From a bacterium (lineage in GTDB: Bacteria; Patescibacteriota; Minisyncoccia; Minisyncoccales; JAGGSE01): a stretch of 64,000 nt of DNA. Below the pieces are notes generated by a model, which worked only from the letters and a program-made list of their open reading frames with translations, was not told the origin of the DNA and ran no database searches. This document shows positions 32,245 through 40,500 of this stretch, one piece after another (position 1 is the stretch's first letter; every line of letters begins with the position of its first letter). The position numbers and the translations under genes are program-made. The stretch lies in assembly GCA_021159225.1 (NCBI GenBank), contig JAGGSE010000232.1, positions 1 through 64,000 on the forward strand. The letters are read 5' to 3'.

Positions 32245-33243
32245 GTGAAATTTAGAGTCCCTCCTGAGTGGATTGAGAAATGGATTACCAAGGGCGGACG
32301 TAGAGTTCCGATTATTAAAAAGGAGTTCCGCCAAGCTTTCTTGTGGACTTTCGCCTTTGCCAGGAAGTCTCCTCTTCGAGTTGTTGACTCCCGGTCTATT
32401 AATGAAACGCTAGAAGGGGCGGGCTTCGAGACTTTTAGGTTTCTCGAGAACGTTGCAGCGCCTCATCCCGAAGTCCGCAGGAAAGTCCTTCCTCAGGCTG
32501 ATGCATTTTTGAATTTTTTTATTGGGAGTGCTGAGAGTGAAAGAGCATTTCGTAATGTAAGTTTATCCTTTCATCGTTATACGTCGTCTGCTCCAATAGG
32601 GTGTTATGTTGATGCCTATATTCTTAGGTCGACGGGGAAAATTGAAAGAGAGCTCACACAACAGTGCCTTGAACAATTTTCCGCAAATGATCGTGTCCAT
32701 CTCAGACACGTTCTGGGAATTACTCTTCCTAAGGTTCAAAGGGTTCCTTCTGAGGTTAAGGATCTTGCTGAGTACGCGTTTCCGCAAGGATCGGGGGCTA
32801 TTAGTATGCTAGTGTACTCCCCTAGGCGGCGTGATGTTCCTTATGATCTTACTTTTCTCCATGAATGCTGTCATTTTGTTCAGAGTCAGCTTGCTACTCG
32901 GGCTCCTGATTATTATGTAGAATTTGGTCGAAGTGTTTATGCTCCTTACCTTCAGAGAGTTTTGCCTGAAGCTGTACAGCTCTTTCAGCAAGCTACTAAG
33001 CATTATGGTTCGGTACGCCCTTCAGTTAGGCGTAATTTTGTGAGGTTGCAGTTTTATCGGGCTTTAATGGACGACCCTTTTAACACGTCCGTGATATCAA
33101 TTCCCAGCCTTCAAAGTCCAGAAGAGGGCTTTTCTGAGGCTTTTTCGCTTTTTGCACATTCAAATCTTCAGCATCGTAGGTTTCTTAGACTTAAGTGGCC
33201 TGAGGCACGTGACTATTTTGCTACTTTGGAAGGAGTACTGTGA
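32245..33243 (+). CDS. Phage zincin-like metalloprotease
   Basis: The 332-residue protein contains LTFLHECCHFVQSQL (about 202-216), an HExxH zinc-protease motif, and about 90 residues on EEGFSEAFSLF, a likely third-ligand glutamate helix. The N-terminus has WITKGGRRVPII (13-24), a short motif also found in the ATP-grasp protein nearby. A similar HExxH/E arrangement ends the portal fusion protein at 37587. The start GTG 32245 follows AAGGAG. The target is unknown; virion-associated or toxin-like zincins are common in phages. Confidence 0.68.
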   Translation: MKFRVPPEWIEKWITKGGRRVPIIKKEFRQAFLWTFAFARKSPLRVVDSRSINETLEGAGFETFRFLENVAAPHPEVRRKVLPQADAFLNFFIGSAESERAFRNVSLSFHRYTSSAPIGCYVDAYILRSTGKIERELTQQCLEQFSANDRVHLRHVLGITLPKVQRVPSEVKDLAEYAFPQGSGAISMLVYSPRRRDVPYDLTFLHECCHFVQSQLATRAPDYYVEFGRSVYAPYLQRVLPEAVQLFQQATKHYGSVRPSVRRNFVRLQFYRALMDDPFNTSVISIPSLQSPEEGFSEAFSLFAHSNLQHRRFLRLKWPEARDYFATLEGVL

Positions 33244-33482
33244 TGACTGAATTCGACCCAATTCGGTGGCTGTCCAAGTATCGAGCAAAACATCTCGGAG
33301 AAGATCACTTCTCCCTGTGCTCTTTTTGTAAACATTTCCGTGAGGATTGTACTTGTGTAGCGTTTCCCAAAGGAATTCCAGGAAAGTACTTGTTCTTTGA
33401 TGTCTATCACCTTGAGAAAGATCCTTCTCAGAAAGGGGATGCTGTATTTGAATTGTCTTCTCGTTTTGTGAAGGAGAAGTAA
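33243..33482 (+). CDS. Small Cys-rich protein (79 aa)
   Basis: Contains CSFCKHF followed by CTC and VAFPKGIPGKY, then a GDAVFEL segment. This layout resembles a widespread family of small bacterial proteins with a CxxC...C-x-AFPxGIP core of unknown function, probably metal-binding. Start ATG 33243 overlaps the zincin stop (TGATG), after AAGGAG. It ends 2 bases before the next glycosyltransferase. Confidence 0.6.
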   Translation: MTEFDPIRWLSKYRAKHLGEDHFSLCSFCKHFREDCTCVAFPKGIPGKYLFFDVYHLEKDPSQKGDAVFELSSRFVKEK

Positions 33483-33484
33483 CT

Positions 33485-34453
33485 ATGCTGAAGATTTTAT
33501 ATATTTGTAAAGACTTTACTAACTGGATTGGACATGGACATCTAGCCTTTAAGAAAGCTCTTGCTAAAGTTGCTGATGTTACTTTTCATCACAAGCCCTG
33601 TCACGTACCTACGCTATTGAAGGAGCTCGCTGACAAAGGGAAAACTTTTGATCTACTCATGTTGGGTGAAGCTCCTCCAGTAACTCCTCCTTTGACAGGG
33701 CTAGCTGAGATTAAGCTTCCTAAGGTAGTTCACTATTGGGATGTTCATGCTTATCAGAGAGATCGGCTCCTGTTTATCAAGGAGAATAAAATCGACTTTG
33801 TGGTAGTAAAGTTTAAAGAAGGGACGCTCAAGTTGTTTCCTCGACTCCTTGATGTAGTTCCTTGTGAGTGGTTACCTATTGGAGTTGACACTCACGTGTT
33901 TAAGAAATGGTCTCAAACGAAGACCATAGACATCTTACTAACCGGAGCTATTCTCCCTGATGTTTATCCTATGAGAACATCTTATTTACGTACGTTTAAG
34001 GGGTACCCTGGTTTTGTACACGTCCCTCATCCTGGTTATGGTCACTTTGATTCACGAACTGCGATTGTTCATGATACCTACGCGAAGCTTTTGAACTCAG
34101 CTAAAGTTTGCCCTACTTGTGGTAGTATCTACAATTACTCCATTCAGAAGTTCTTCGAGATTCCCGCGTCTTTTTCTCTTTTGGCAGCTCCACCTATTAA
34201 CGACATTGTAGAACTTGGGTACGTTCCAGATAAACACTTTTTGCCCGTCTCACCAACTTCCTTTGAGGATAAAATTCTCTCAGTGTTAAGGGACGAAGAC
34301 CGCTTAGTTGAGATTACGACACGAGGGTATAGATTAGTTCGTAAGTTCCACAGTGTCGATGTGAGAGCAAAGCAGTTTGTTAACTTGATGTGTAGAGCTG
34401 TATTGGGCGTTAAGCAGCCATTTGATGGGTTAAGGGAGTTTTCTCTGAGGTGA
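33485..34453 (+). CDS. GT-B (CgeB-like) glycosyltransferase
   Basis: The 322-residue protein has a first Rossmann half (LKILYICKDFTNWIGHGHLAF; PKVVHYWDVHAYQRDRLLFI) and a second half (KTIDILLTGAILPDVYP; CGSIYNYSIQKFFEIPASFSLL; a late DKHFLPVS segment) as in CgeB/DUF3880 glycosyltransferases with a glyco_trans_1_2 end. The conserved EIPASFSLL matches the nucleotide-sugar-binding EAxAxGxxLL region. ATG 33485 follows GAAGGAG. It acts with the epimerase encoded next, overlapping by 4 bases. Confidence 0.78.
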   Translation: MLKILYICKDFTNWIGHGHLAFKKALAKVADVTFHHKPCHVPTLLKELADKGKTFDLLMLGEAPPVTPPLTGLAEIKLPKVVHYWDVHAYQRDRLLFIKENKIDFVVVKFKEGTLKLFPRLLDVVPCEWLPIGVDTHVFKKWSQTKTIDILLTGAILPDVYPMRTSYLRTFKGYPGFVHVPHPGYGHFDSRTAIVHDTYAKLLNSAKVCPTCGSIYNYSIQKFFEIPASFSLLAAPPINDIVELGYVPDKHFLPVSPTSFEDKILSVLRDEDRLVEITTRGYRLVRKFHSVDVRAKQFVNLMCRAVLGVKQPFDGLREFSLR

Positions 34454-35526
34454 GAATCGCAATTCTAGGGGCAGACGGCTACTTAGGTTTTGCACTTTCA
34501 CATCATTTGCTTAGAGAAGGGCACTCTGTACTAGGCGTTGACAATTTAAAGCGGGAGTCTTTAGTAGAGGCGACCTCCTCTTATTCGATTATTCGTCACT
34601 CTTTTGAGTCCTTAAAAGATTTACAGACTGTTGAGTTAGATGTTACAGATTCCGCTGCCTTACGTGACCGATTGGAGAAGTTTGAGCCTGATTTGATTGT
34701 CGACTTATCCCGGTTATACAGCCCAGCCCTTTTTCAGCAGCGAGACCAATTGCTTTGTGTTACTAACCTTTACAACACCATTTCGGTTGTAAATACACTA
34801 GCTTCGTCCGCTTTACGTAACGTTCCTTTATTTGTGGTAACCGATCTAAACTCCTATTATCCCTCACAACTACCGGTTCCAGAAGGTCCGTTATTGATTC
34901 ACCACAATGAGCTTGAGGATTTTTTACCTTTTCCATTGAAAGGGGACTCTCTTAATCAGTGTACTGAAGCCTTTGTTCAAATTTTCTTAACATATGCTCG
35001 TAACCACTTAAAACTCAAGTTAGTCGATCTCCGTGTAGGTTCTGTGTATGGTGTGTATCCAAGTGAGGAACCACTTCATCGATTGCACGTTGACAAGTTT
35101 CATAGTACCGTCATTAACTACTATTGCGCCCGAGGCGTCCGTCAAGGGATCGTAAATGTGCCTCAGGAGGGTTACTATACTATTATCTCGTTGAATCAAT
35201 TTGTTGAGAGTTTTACTTACTTGTTGACTAAGAAGGTGGACAAACCCATTGTTCATTTGTTCGATCGGCTGGTCAGCTTTCAGGATTTGATTTATAAGAT
35301 AAAACATGTTTTTGCGGAGGATTTTGGGTATAGACTACGAATTGGGTTCTTTCGTACTAAAACATTTGAGTTTACTTGGCCACAGTTTGTCCACATTGAA
35401 AGGGAACTCTTGAGTGATTGTTTCTTAAGTGATACAATTGAGCTTGAGGATGATTTGAGAACGTTGATCGATGTGTGCTTCAGGAATAAGAAGAAAATCA
35501 CTTCGTTACCTCGTTCTTTGTGGTAG
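34450..35526 (+). CDS. NAD-dependent epimerase/dehydratase (extended SDR)
   Basis: Residues 1-31 are the dinucleotide-binding motif (AILGADGYLG and VLGVDN), like sugar-nucleotide epimerases and UDP-sulfoquinovose synthase. A later LVDLRVGSVYGVYPSEEP (about 195-212) is the typical substrate-loop region. The catalytic Tyr-x-x-x-Lys is not obvious: the matching region reads FPLKGDSLNQCTEAF. Activity is therefore uncertain, or the active site is rearranged. Start GTG 34450 overlaps the glycosyltransferase stop. It is likely to supply or modify the sugar donor for its neighbour. Confidence 0.72.
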   Translation: MRIAILGADGYLGFALSHHLLREGHSVLGVDNLKRESLVEATSSYSIIRHSFESLKDLQTVELDVTDSAALRDRLEKFEPDLIVDLSRLYSPALFQQRDQLLCVTNLYNTISVVNTLASSALRNVPLFVVTDLNSYYPSQLPVPEGPLLIHHNELEDFLPFPLKGDSLNQCTEAFVQIFLTYARNHLKLKLVDLRVGSVYGVYPSEEPLHRLHVDKFHSTVINYYCARGVRQGIVNVPQEGYYTIISLNQFVESFTYLLTKKVDKPIVHLFDRLVSFQDLIYKIKHVFAEDFGYRLRIGFFRTKTFEFTWPQFVHIERELLSDCFLSDTIELEDDLRTLIDVCFRNKKKITSLPRSLW

Positions 35527-35537
35527 GAGGAAAGAGT

Positions 35538-36425
35538 ATGAGAGTCCTAATCTTGGACGATGAGGCGCCAGTAAGGGACTTTTTTAAGTCTTTCCTCGAG
35601 AGTAGTTTTGACAATTGTGAGTGTTATACTTGCGGTTCAGTTCAAGAGTTTAAGAAGTTAAATACTGAAGTCAATCCCGATTTCTACATCCTTGACGTTG
35701 TCCTACTCAATGGGCAAGTGTTCTCAGCGGTGGACCAGTTTGACCCTGCACGGGCGATACTTGTGACAGGTTACGATTCGGATAGAGTTCGTAAAATCGC
35801 CCGCGTATATGGGTTTCACGGGGTTCTTCCCAAGCCTGTAAATGGAGACGTGTTGAAAAGTATGCTGGATTCTTTGGTATTGAGGGTGAGCCCCCGCTTA
35901 CGGTCTAGAGTTCAGGATTTAATGGGCGTTTTCCCGAAACTGTTTGAAGTTCTTGCAAAGAGTTTGGTTAGTGGGCAGAAAGTGCAAGAATGTGTTGAGA
36001 TAGTTGGTAAAGCTCTTAACGCAACAGTGATAGTTTCCCCATTTGAACAAGGTGGTATGATTAGTTTCCCTTTGTTTGCATACTTTAAAGAGGGCGAACC
36101 TAAAATGCCCCGACGATTTAAGTTACCTAAAGGTTGGTTTGATCAGTTGTTGAACGGGAAATTTGTTACCTGTTTCGAACAGGGACTCGACGAGCTTGGC
36201 ATCGATGTTAAGAGGGCTTTAGCATTTCCTATCAAGGGCGAAGGTATAGGTCAATGGGGTTTCTTCTTGACTTATGATGATAAGGATGCTCCTTATTCTC
36301 AAGAGGAAATTACGTTCGTGAAGTGTGTTACGGATATTCTTGCTCTTGCATTACTCCGGCTACGTCATAATACTACTCTCGAGACTGTGCTTCGCAACGC
36401 CATTACGAAGGTGAGTGCTTTTTGA
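35538..36425 (+). CDS. Response regulator receiver with GAF-like C-terminal domain
   Basis: Residues 1-115 form a receiver domain: LILDDE (acidic pocket, D7/D8), YILDVVLL (phospho-acceptor Asp near 52), LVTGYDSD (conserved Thr) and LPKPV (conserved Lys near 97). All phosphotransfer residues are present. Residues about 130-280 look like a GAF-type sensor fold (ALAFPIKGEGIGQWGFFLTY; SQEEITFVKCVTDILALAL). No DNA-binding domain follows. ATG 35538 follows AGGAGGA. A phage-borne two-component protein would plug into a host histidine kinase or act as a phosphate sink. Confidence 0.8.
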   Translation: MRVLILDDEAPVRDFFKSFLESSFDNCECYTCGSVQEFKKLNTEVNPDFYILDVVLLNGQVFSAVDQFDPARAILVTGYDSDRVRKIARVYGFHGVLPKPVNGDVLKSMLDSLVLRVSPRLRSRVQDLMGVFPKLFEVLAKSLVSGQKVQECVEIVGKALNATVIVSPFEQGGMISFPLFAYFKEGEPKMPRRFKLPKGWFDQLLNGKFVTCFEQGLDELGIDVKRALAFPIKGEGIGQWGFFLTYDDKDAPYSQEEITFVKCVTDILALALLRLRHNTTLETVLRNAITKVSAF

Positions 36426-36714
36426 AGTAACGGTGGACTTAAGGAATCTCTCTACAGTCGAAGAATTGTTGGTTGAACTAGTACGAGGGAATACGTCTGC
36501 CACGGAGAAGTTAGTTGAGCGGGTGACTGTGATTGAACGTAAGGCAGAAAGTCTGTGTGAAAATCAAACTTCTGTTGTGTCGAGTGTGACTGAAGTTAAA
36601 CTCCGAGTAGATGATATTTGGCGTATTTTACGGAGTTTGTTCATTAAAGTTATCCTAGTTTGTGGCTCCGTTTGTGCGATTAGTTTCGTGTTAGGATATC
36701 TTTTAAAAGGATAG
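36415..36714 (+). CDS. XhlA-like coiled-coil membrane protein (99 aa)
   Basis: A heptad-rich N-terminal region (about 10-70) is followed by one C-terminal membrane helix (VILVCGSVCAISFVLGYLL). This is the architecture of XhlA-type hemolysin/holin accessory proteins of Gram-positive phages. Start GTG 36415 overlaps the response regulator stop. Its end meets the convergent nucleotidyltransferase gene 2 bases on. A role in lysis is possible; a membrane anchor partner of the response regulator is an alternative. Confidence 0.5.
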   Translation: MLFEVTVDLRNLSTVEELLVELVRGNTSATEKLVERVTVIERKAESLCENQTSVVSSVTEVKLRVDDIWRILRSLFIKVILVCGSVCAISFVLGYLLKG

Positions 36715-36716
36715 GA

Positions 36717-37508
36717 TTACATCTCCGTGATCTTGAAAGAGACCTTCCGCAGTGTTAGATCGTACACCGGAATACAGTTTTGGTGTACTCCCCCCTTTAG
36801 CGCTTTAATCTCTGGCCTCTCTTCTACCGGGAACATTCTCTGTAGTCTAATATAAAGAGGAACGAAGTAGTAAATAGGTATTTTGGGTATTAAGAAGAGA
36901 TGATATGCAGGTGCGTAGTGTATAAAGTTTTTGATAAGTGTCTGTTTTTCGGGTAAGTCGTTGACTATTTTGTGAAGATCAATGGAAATTGGGTTGGTAT
37001 AGTTTTTAGGGTACATAGGCGCGTACTTCCTACTCAAGACCGGCGGTGTGAGCTCTAAATTGTAGATGGGAGCGAACGTTGAGAAAGGTGTTCCGTAGTA
37101 TGCGTTTGACCAGTGAACATAAGTTGGTAGAAATTTTTCGAGGACTTGTTTGGTCACTCTGGCGATTGGGTCTTCTTCAATCTTGAGAGGAGTGAAGACC
37201 ATAAAATCGAGATCGTGCGGTGTTCCGTAGAAGACTGATCCTGTTACGATCACGTAGGGGTTTTTGATCTGGAAAGGTAACATCCTGTTCAAACTTCTTT
37301 TTACTTTATGAGCGTTTACCCCTCTCTTACGCAGTTCTCTGACTATTAAGCTGTCGAGTTTCATAAGCTGCGATAGAGTCAAACCCCCGACTTTCCCTCC
37401 TTTTTTTCGGGCCTTTTTAATCAGGGCTACTACAATTGAGTGCTTAAAAAGCAGGTCTTTAGTAGGGATTTTTGATAAATCGGCCCCTAAAAGCTGAGTT
37501 ACTTTCAT
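36717..37508 (-). CDS. Nucleotidyltransferase-fold protein
   Basis: The 263-residue protein contains VTGSVFYGTPHDLDFMVF (about 106-123), matching the GSxxxG...DxD core of polymerase-beta-type nucleotidyltransferases such as MNT or tRNA-tailing enzymes. The start is set at 37508 because AAGGAG lies just upstream on this strand; an earlier in-frame start would run through the promoter. It has its own consensus promoter and the opposite orientation to its neighbours. The substrate is unknown: a toxin-antitoxin NTase, aminoglycoside-type NTase or RNA-tailing enzyme are all possible. Confidence 0.65.
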   Translation of the reverse strand: MKVTQLLGADLSKIPTKDLLFKHSIVVALIKKARKKGGKVGGLTLSQLMKLDSLIVRELRKRGVNAHKVKRSLNRMLPFQIKNPYVIVTGSVFYGTPHDLDFMVFTPLKIEEDPIARVTKQVLEKFLPTYVHWSNAYYGTPFSTFAPIYNLELTPPVLSRKYAPMYPKNYTNPISIDLHKIVNDLPEKQTLIKNFIHYAPAYHLFLIPKIPIYYFVPLYIRLQRMFPVEERPEIKALKGGVHQNCIPVYDLTLRKVSFKITEM

Positions 37509-37538
37509 ACTTACTCCTTGCACTAGTTGGTTGGTTCT

Positions 37539-37567
37539 AGTATAAAGGTAAGGAGACGCCGAGTCAA
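37539..37567 (-). promoter_or_regulatory. Consensus sigma-70 promoter for the minus-strand NTase gene
   Basis: Read on the minus strand, TTGACT (37567-37562) is followed after 17 bases by TATACT (37544-37539). Five of six bases match the consensus in each box with ideal spacing. It drives the nucleotidyltransferase-like gene, starting about 30 bases downstream. This is the best promoter in the window. Confidence 0.8.
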
Positions 37568-37586
37568 CCCGTAGAGGAGGAAGACT

Positions 37587-40500
37587 GTGGAGAGACAACT
37601 TGAGAAGAAGGAGAAGGAACAACAGGTTAAGGAGCGATTAGTTGGAGAGACTTCGATCACTGCAGGAACTTTCGCAAGTTTGGTTACTTCTCTTTCCGCC
37701 TCGCAACTCCGTCAAATCTATAAAGAGACTAATGTTGTGAGGCGGTGTGTTGACCATATTGCGAGTTCTGTTGCGGACCTTCCGCGAGAGTATGATGTAA
37801 AGTTTGGTTTGAAGAAAAGTGAAGTAATCGATCTTATTTTTGTGCGCGAGACTATAACTGGAGAGACTTTTCGAGATGTGTTAATCGCTTTGACAGTGGA
37901 TTTGTTGGTGTTGAACAAAGGTGTGTTAGTACCTTTGAAGACATTTGGCGGAAGGTTAACCGGATTTACGGCACGCGATGCAGCCACTTTTTCTCCAGTG
38001 TATGAGAAAGACGGCAGGCTTCGTGGGTTCATTCAACAAGTCGGCTTGGGTAAGGTGTATAAGTTTCGCCCAGATGAGTTAGTGTACATTCAACTTATTC
38101 CTAAAACTTACACTGCTACTGGAGGGTCTATCTTAGAGTCTCTTACTTATGAAGTTACGAGCTTGTTAAAGAACTTAGTGAAAAGCGATCCTGAATCTAG
38201 GAAGCCTATCGGGACATTTATTTTTCCGGAGAGTTTGGACGAGGCAGTTGTTAATAGGTTTCAAGAGGACTTAACCTCGTTAGTATCTGGAGGTAAAGTG
38301 AAAATCCCCGTGGTATGGGGCGCTGGTAAAGGGGAGTGGATCGAGTTGGTTAAACAATTTGACATTCAGATGGTTGCTACGTTCTTGGATCGCTTAGATT
38401 GGCTAGTTCGGAGCGCTTTTGGATTTGTGCCTCCTGGAAGTAGTTTACTTCAGTCACGACCTAACGAAGATTTGATGTATTCTACCTTAGTCCCTGTGGT
38501 TGCTCGGGCGATCCAGAATCGACTGAATCGGTTTCTTAAACCTTATGGAGTTACTTTTAGTTTTAAGATTCCTCCTGCACACTCGTTGCAACGTATTATT
38601 GAAGGGACTAAGTCAGGGTTGATCTCACCTAATGAGGCCCGTCAGTTTATGTACTTACCACCGGTTAAAGGCGGCGATCAGTTGTCAGTTATGCAGCCTC
38701 AAGGTTTAACTCCTGTAGGGAAGAGTGGGCAACAATCTCCTGTGGTACCTCTCTCGGACGCTAAACAAGATACAGATATTACTCGCTCGCTTTCTATAGA
38801 AGAAGTGAAACAGCTTAGGAATCTCTCTCTTTTGTCCGATGAGAAGGTAGCACGGTTTGTTCTTAGGAGAATTAAGTTGCTGAAATCGATGCAAGAGGAG
38901 TTAAGAGAGGCAGTTCTGGATTATCGTTCTTCTTTTGAAGAGAAGGTGATGTTGCGTCAGGATACCCCTGCTTTACCTTCTTATGTGCCTTTCTTACTAC
39001 GAGTAGAAGGGATCATTGATAATTATGAGGCCCAGTCGATTGCGCTGGGTTATGAACGCGTGCTCCAGTTTTGGAACAGACGCGAGTTCGATAAGGATCT
39101 GATTGACGCTGAGATTGCTGAACACGATCGACGACTTCGTCGAGAGTCTATTCGGAGTTGGAAAGAGCGTTTAGATTCTATTCACAATGAAGCAAAAAGA
39201 GGTGAGTGGGATCAAGTTAAAAAAGCTCTTGACAATTTTATACGCGCGATTATTGCCGCCGCAGGGTTTGTCACTTTGTTTGCGAATCTCCCTCTTGTAC
39301 TTGTGTCTAAGTTTTTTGAGGAGACACAAGGAGTGCTCTTACGCTGGGTGGGCATATCTGATGATGTTACATGTTATGATGAAGCAACTAAAGTGTTGAC
39401 GGATCGGGGGTGGAAGTTCTTTAAGGATTTGGATGGTACGGAGAGGTTGTTGAGTATTAACCCTGATGATTTGACTCAGGTTGAGTGGCTTAAACCTGTT
39501 GCCTATCAGACGTTTGAGTACGATGGTGAGATGATTCATTTCGAGGGCTATCAAACGGATCTACTCGTGACACCTGATCATCAGTGTTTTGTGTATGATA
39601 ATGGAAGACTTCGGAAAGTTCGCGCAGGAGAGCTGACTCAATTTGCGAAGGTTTCTTTCTACCATGGTGTTCCCGTCGATGTTGCTGACGTGTCTAGTAT
39701 TTCCTGTAGTGAAGCAGAAGTTCGCCTTTCTTACTACAAGGGGAAGGTCTACGACGTGACTCTTCCTAAATGGCACACTCTTTACATCATGCGCAATGGG
39801 AAGTGTATGTGGAGTGGTAATTGCGAAGACTGTGCAGCTCTTCAAGGGCGCGTTTTTAAACCATCCACGCTTGAACTGCTTCAAACTTGGCCCGGTTATG
39901 GTGTGCGTTGTGGCCATAACTGTAGGTGTGCCCTTGAACCTGTTTCTAATATTACGCAAGCAAGTGTTAACGAGTGGATCGGTAAAGTTATCAAGTTTAG
40001 GAATTTGCACGTCCCTCTAAAGGAAGCAGCGCTTGTTTATTCTGACGTAATCGAACATATCGATAAGAAGATCGCAGAAGCTCTCAAAAAGAACCCTCAC
40101 TTACGGGAGCCTTCGTACGTTGCTTTATTTAAGGAAATCCGATTGCGCGAGACTTTAACCCAACCTAAATACGATGCTATACGAAATATACTCGAAATCC
40201 CCGCCTCTTTTACTGAGGAGCAGATTCGTTCAGCTTTTGTCGATGCAGTCGCCCTGAACGTCCTGTTACGTCAGAACTTTCAGTATCCTAGCTCACCTTT
40301 CGTCTCTGAGATAATGTCTATAATGGAGCGGGCCAGGAAAGTGCTTTGGAACGAGCAATTAAGTAAGCTTTTACCTTCAGAGTTGAAAGAGTCTTGGTTG
40401 GAAGGTGATTTCGCTCCTTTTGAGAAATTGTCACTTAAGCTGTTTGATATTCCAGTTAAGGCTTACTTTGATCCCAGAGAGTTTTTTACTTACATGTTCC

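Noticed and set aside
36704..36720. CTTTTAAAAG palindrome between convergent genes as a bidirectional terminator
   Set aside because: AT-only short stem with no T-run of useful length; not stable enough to support.
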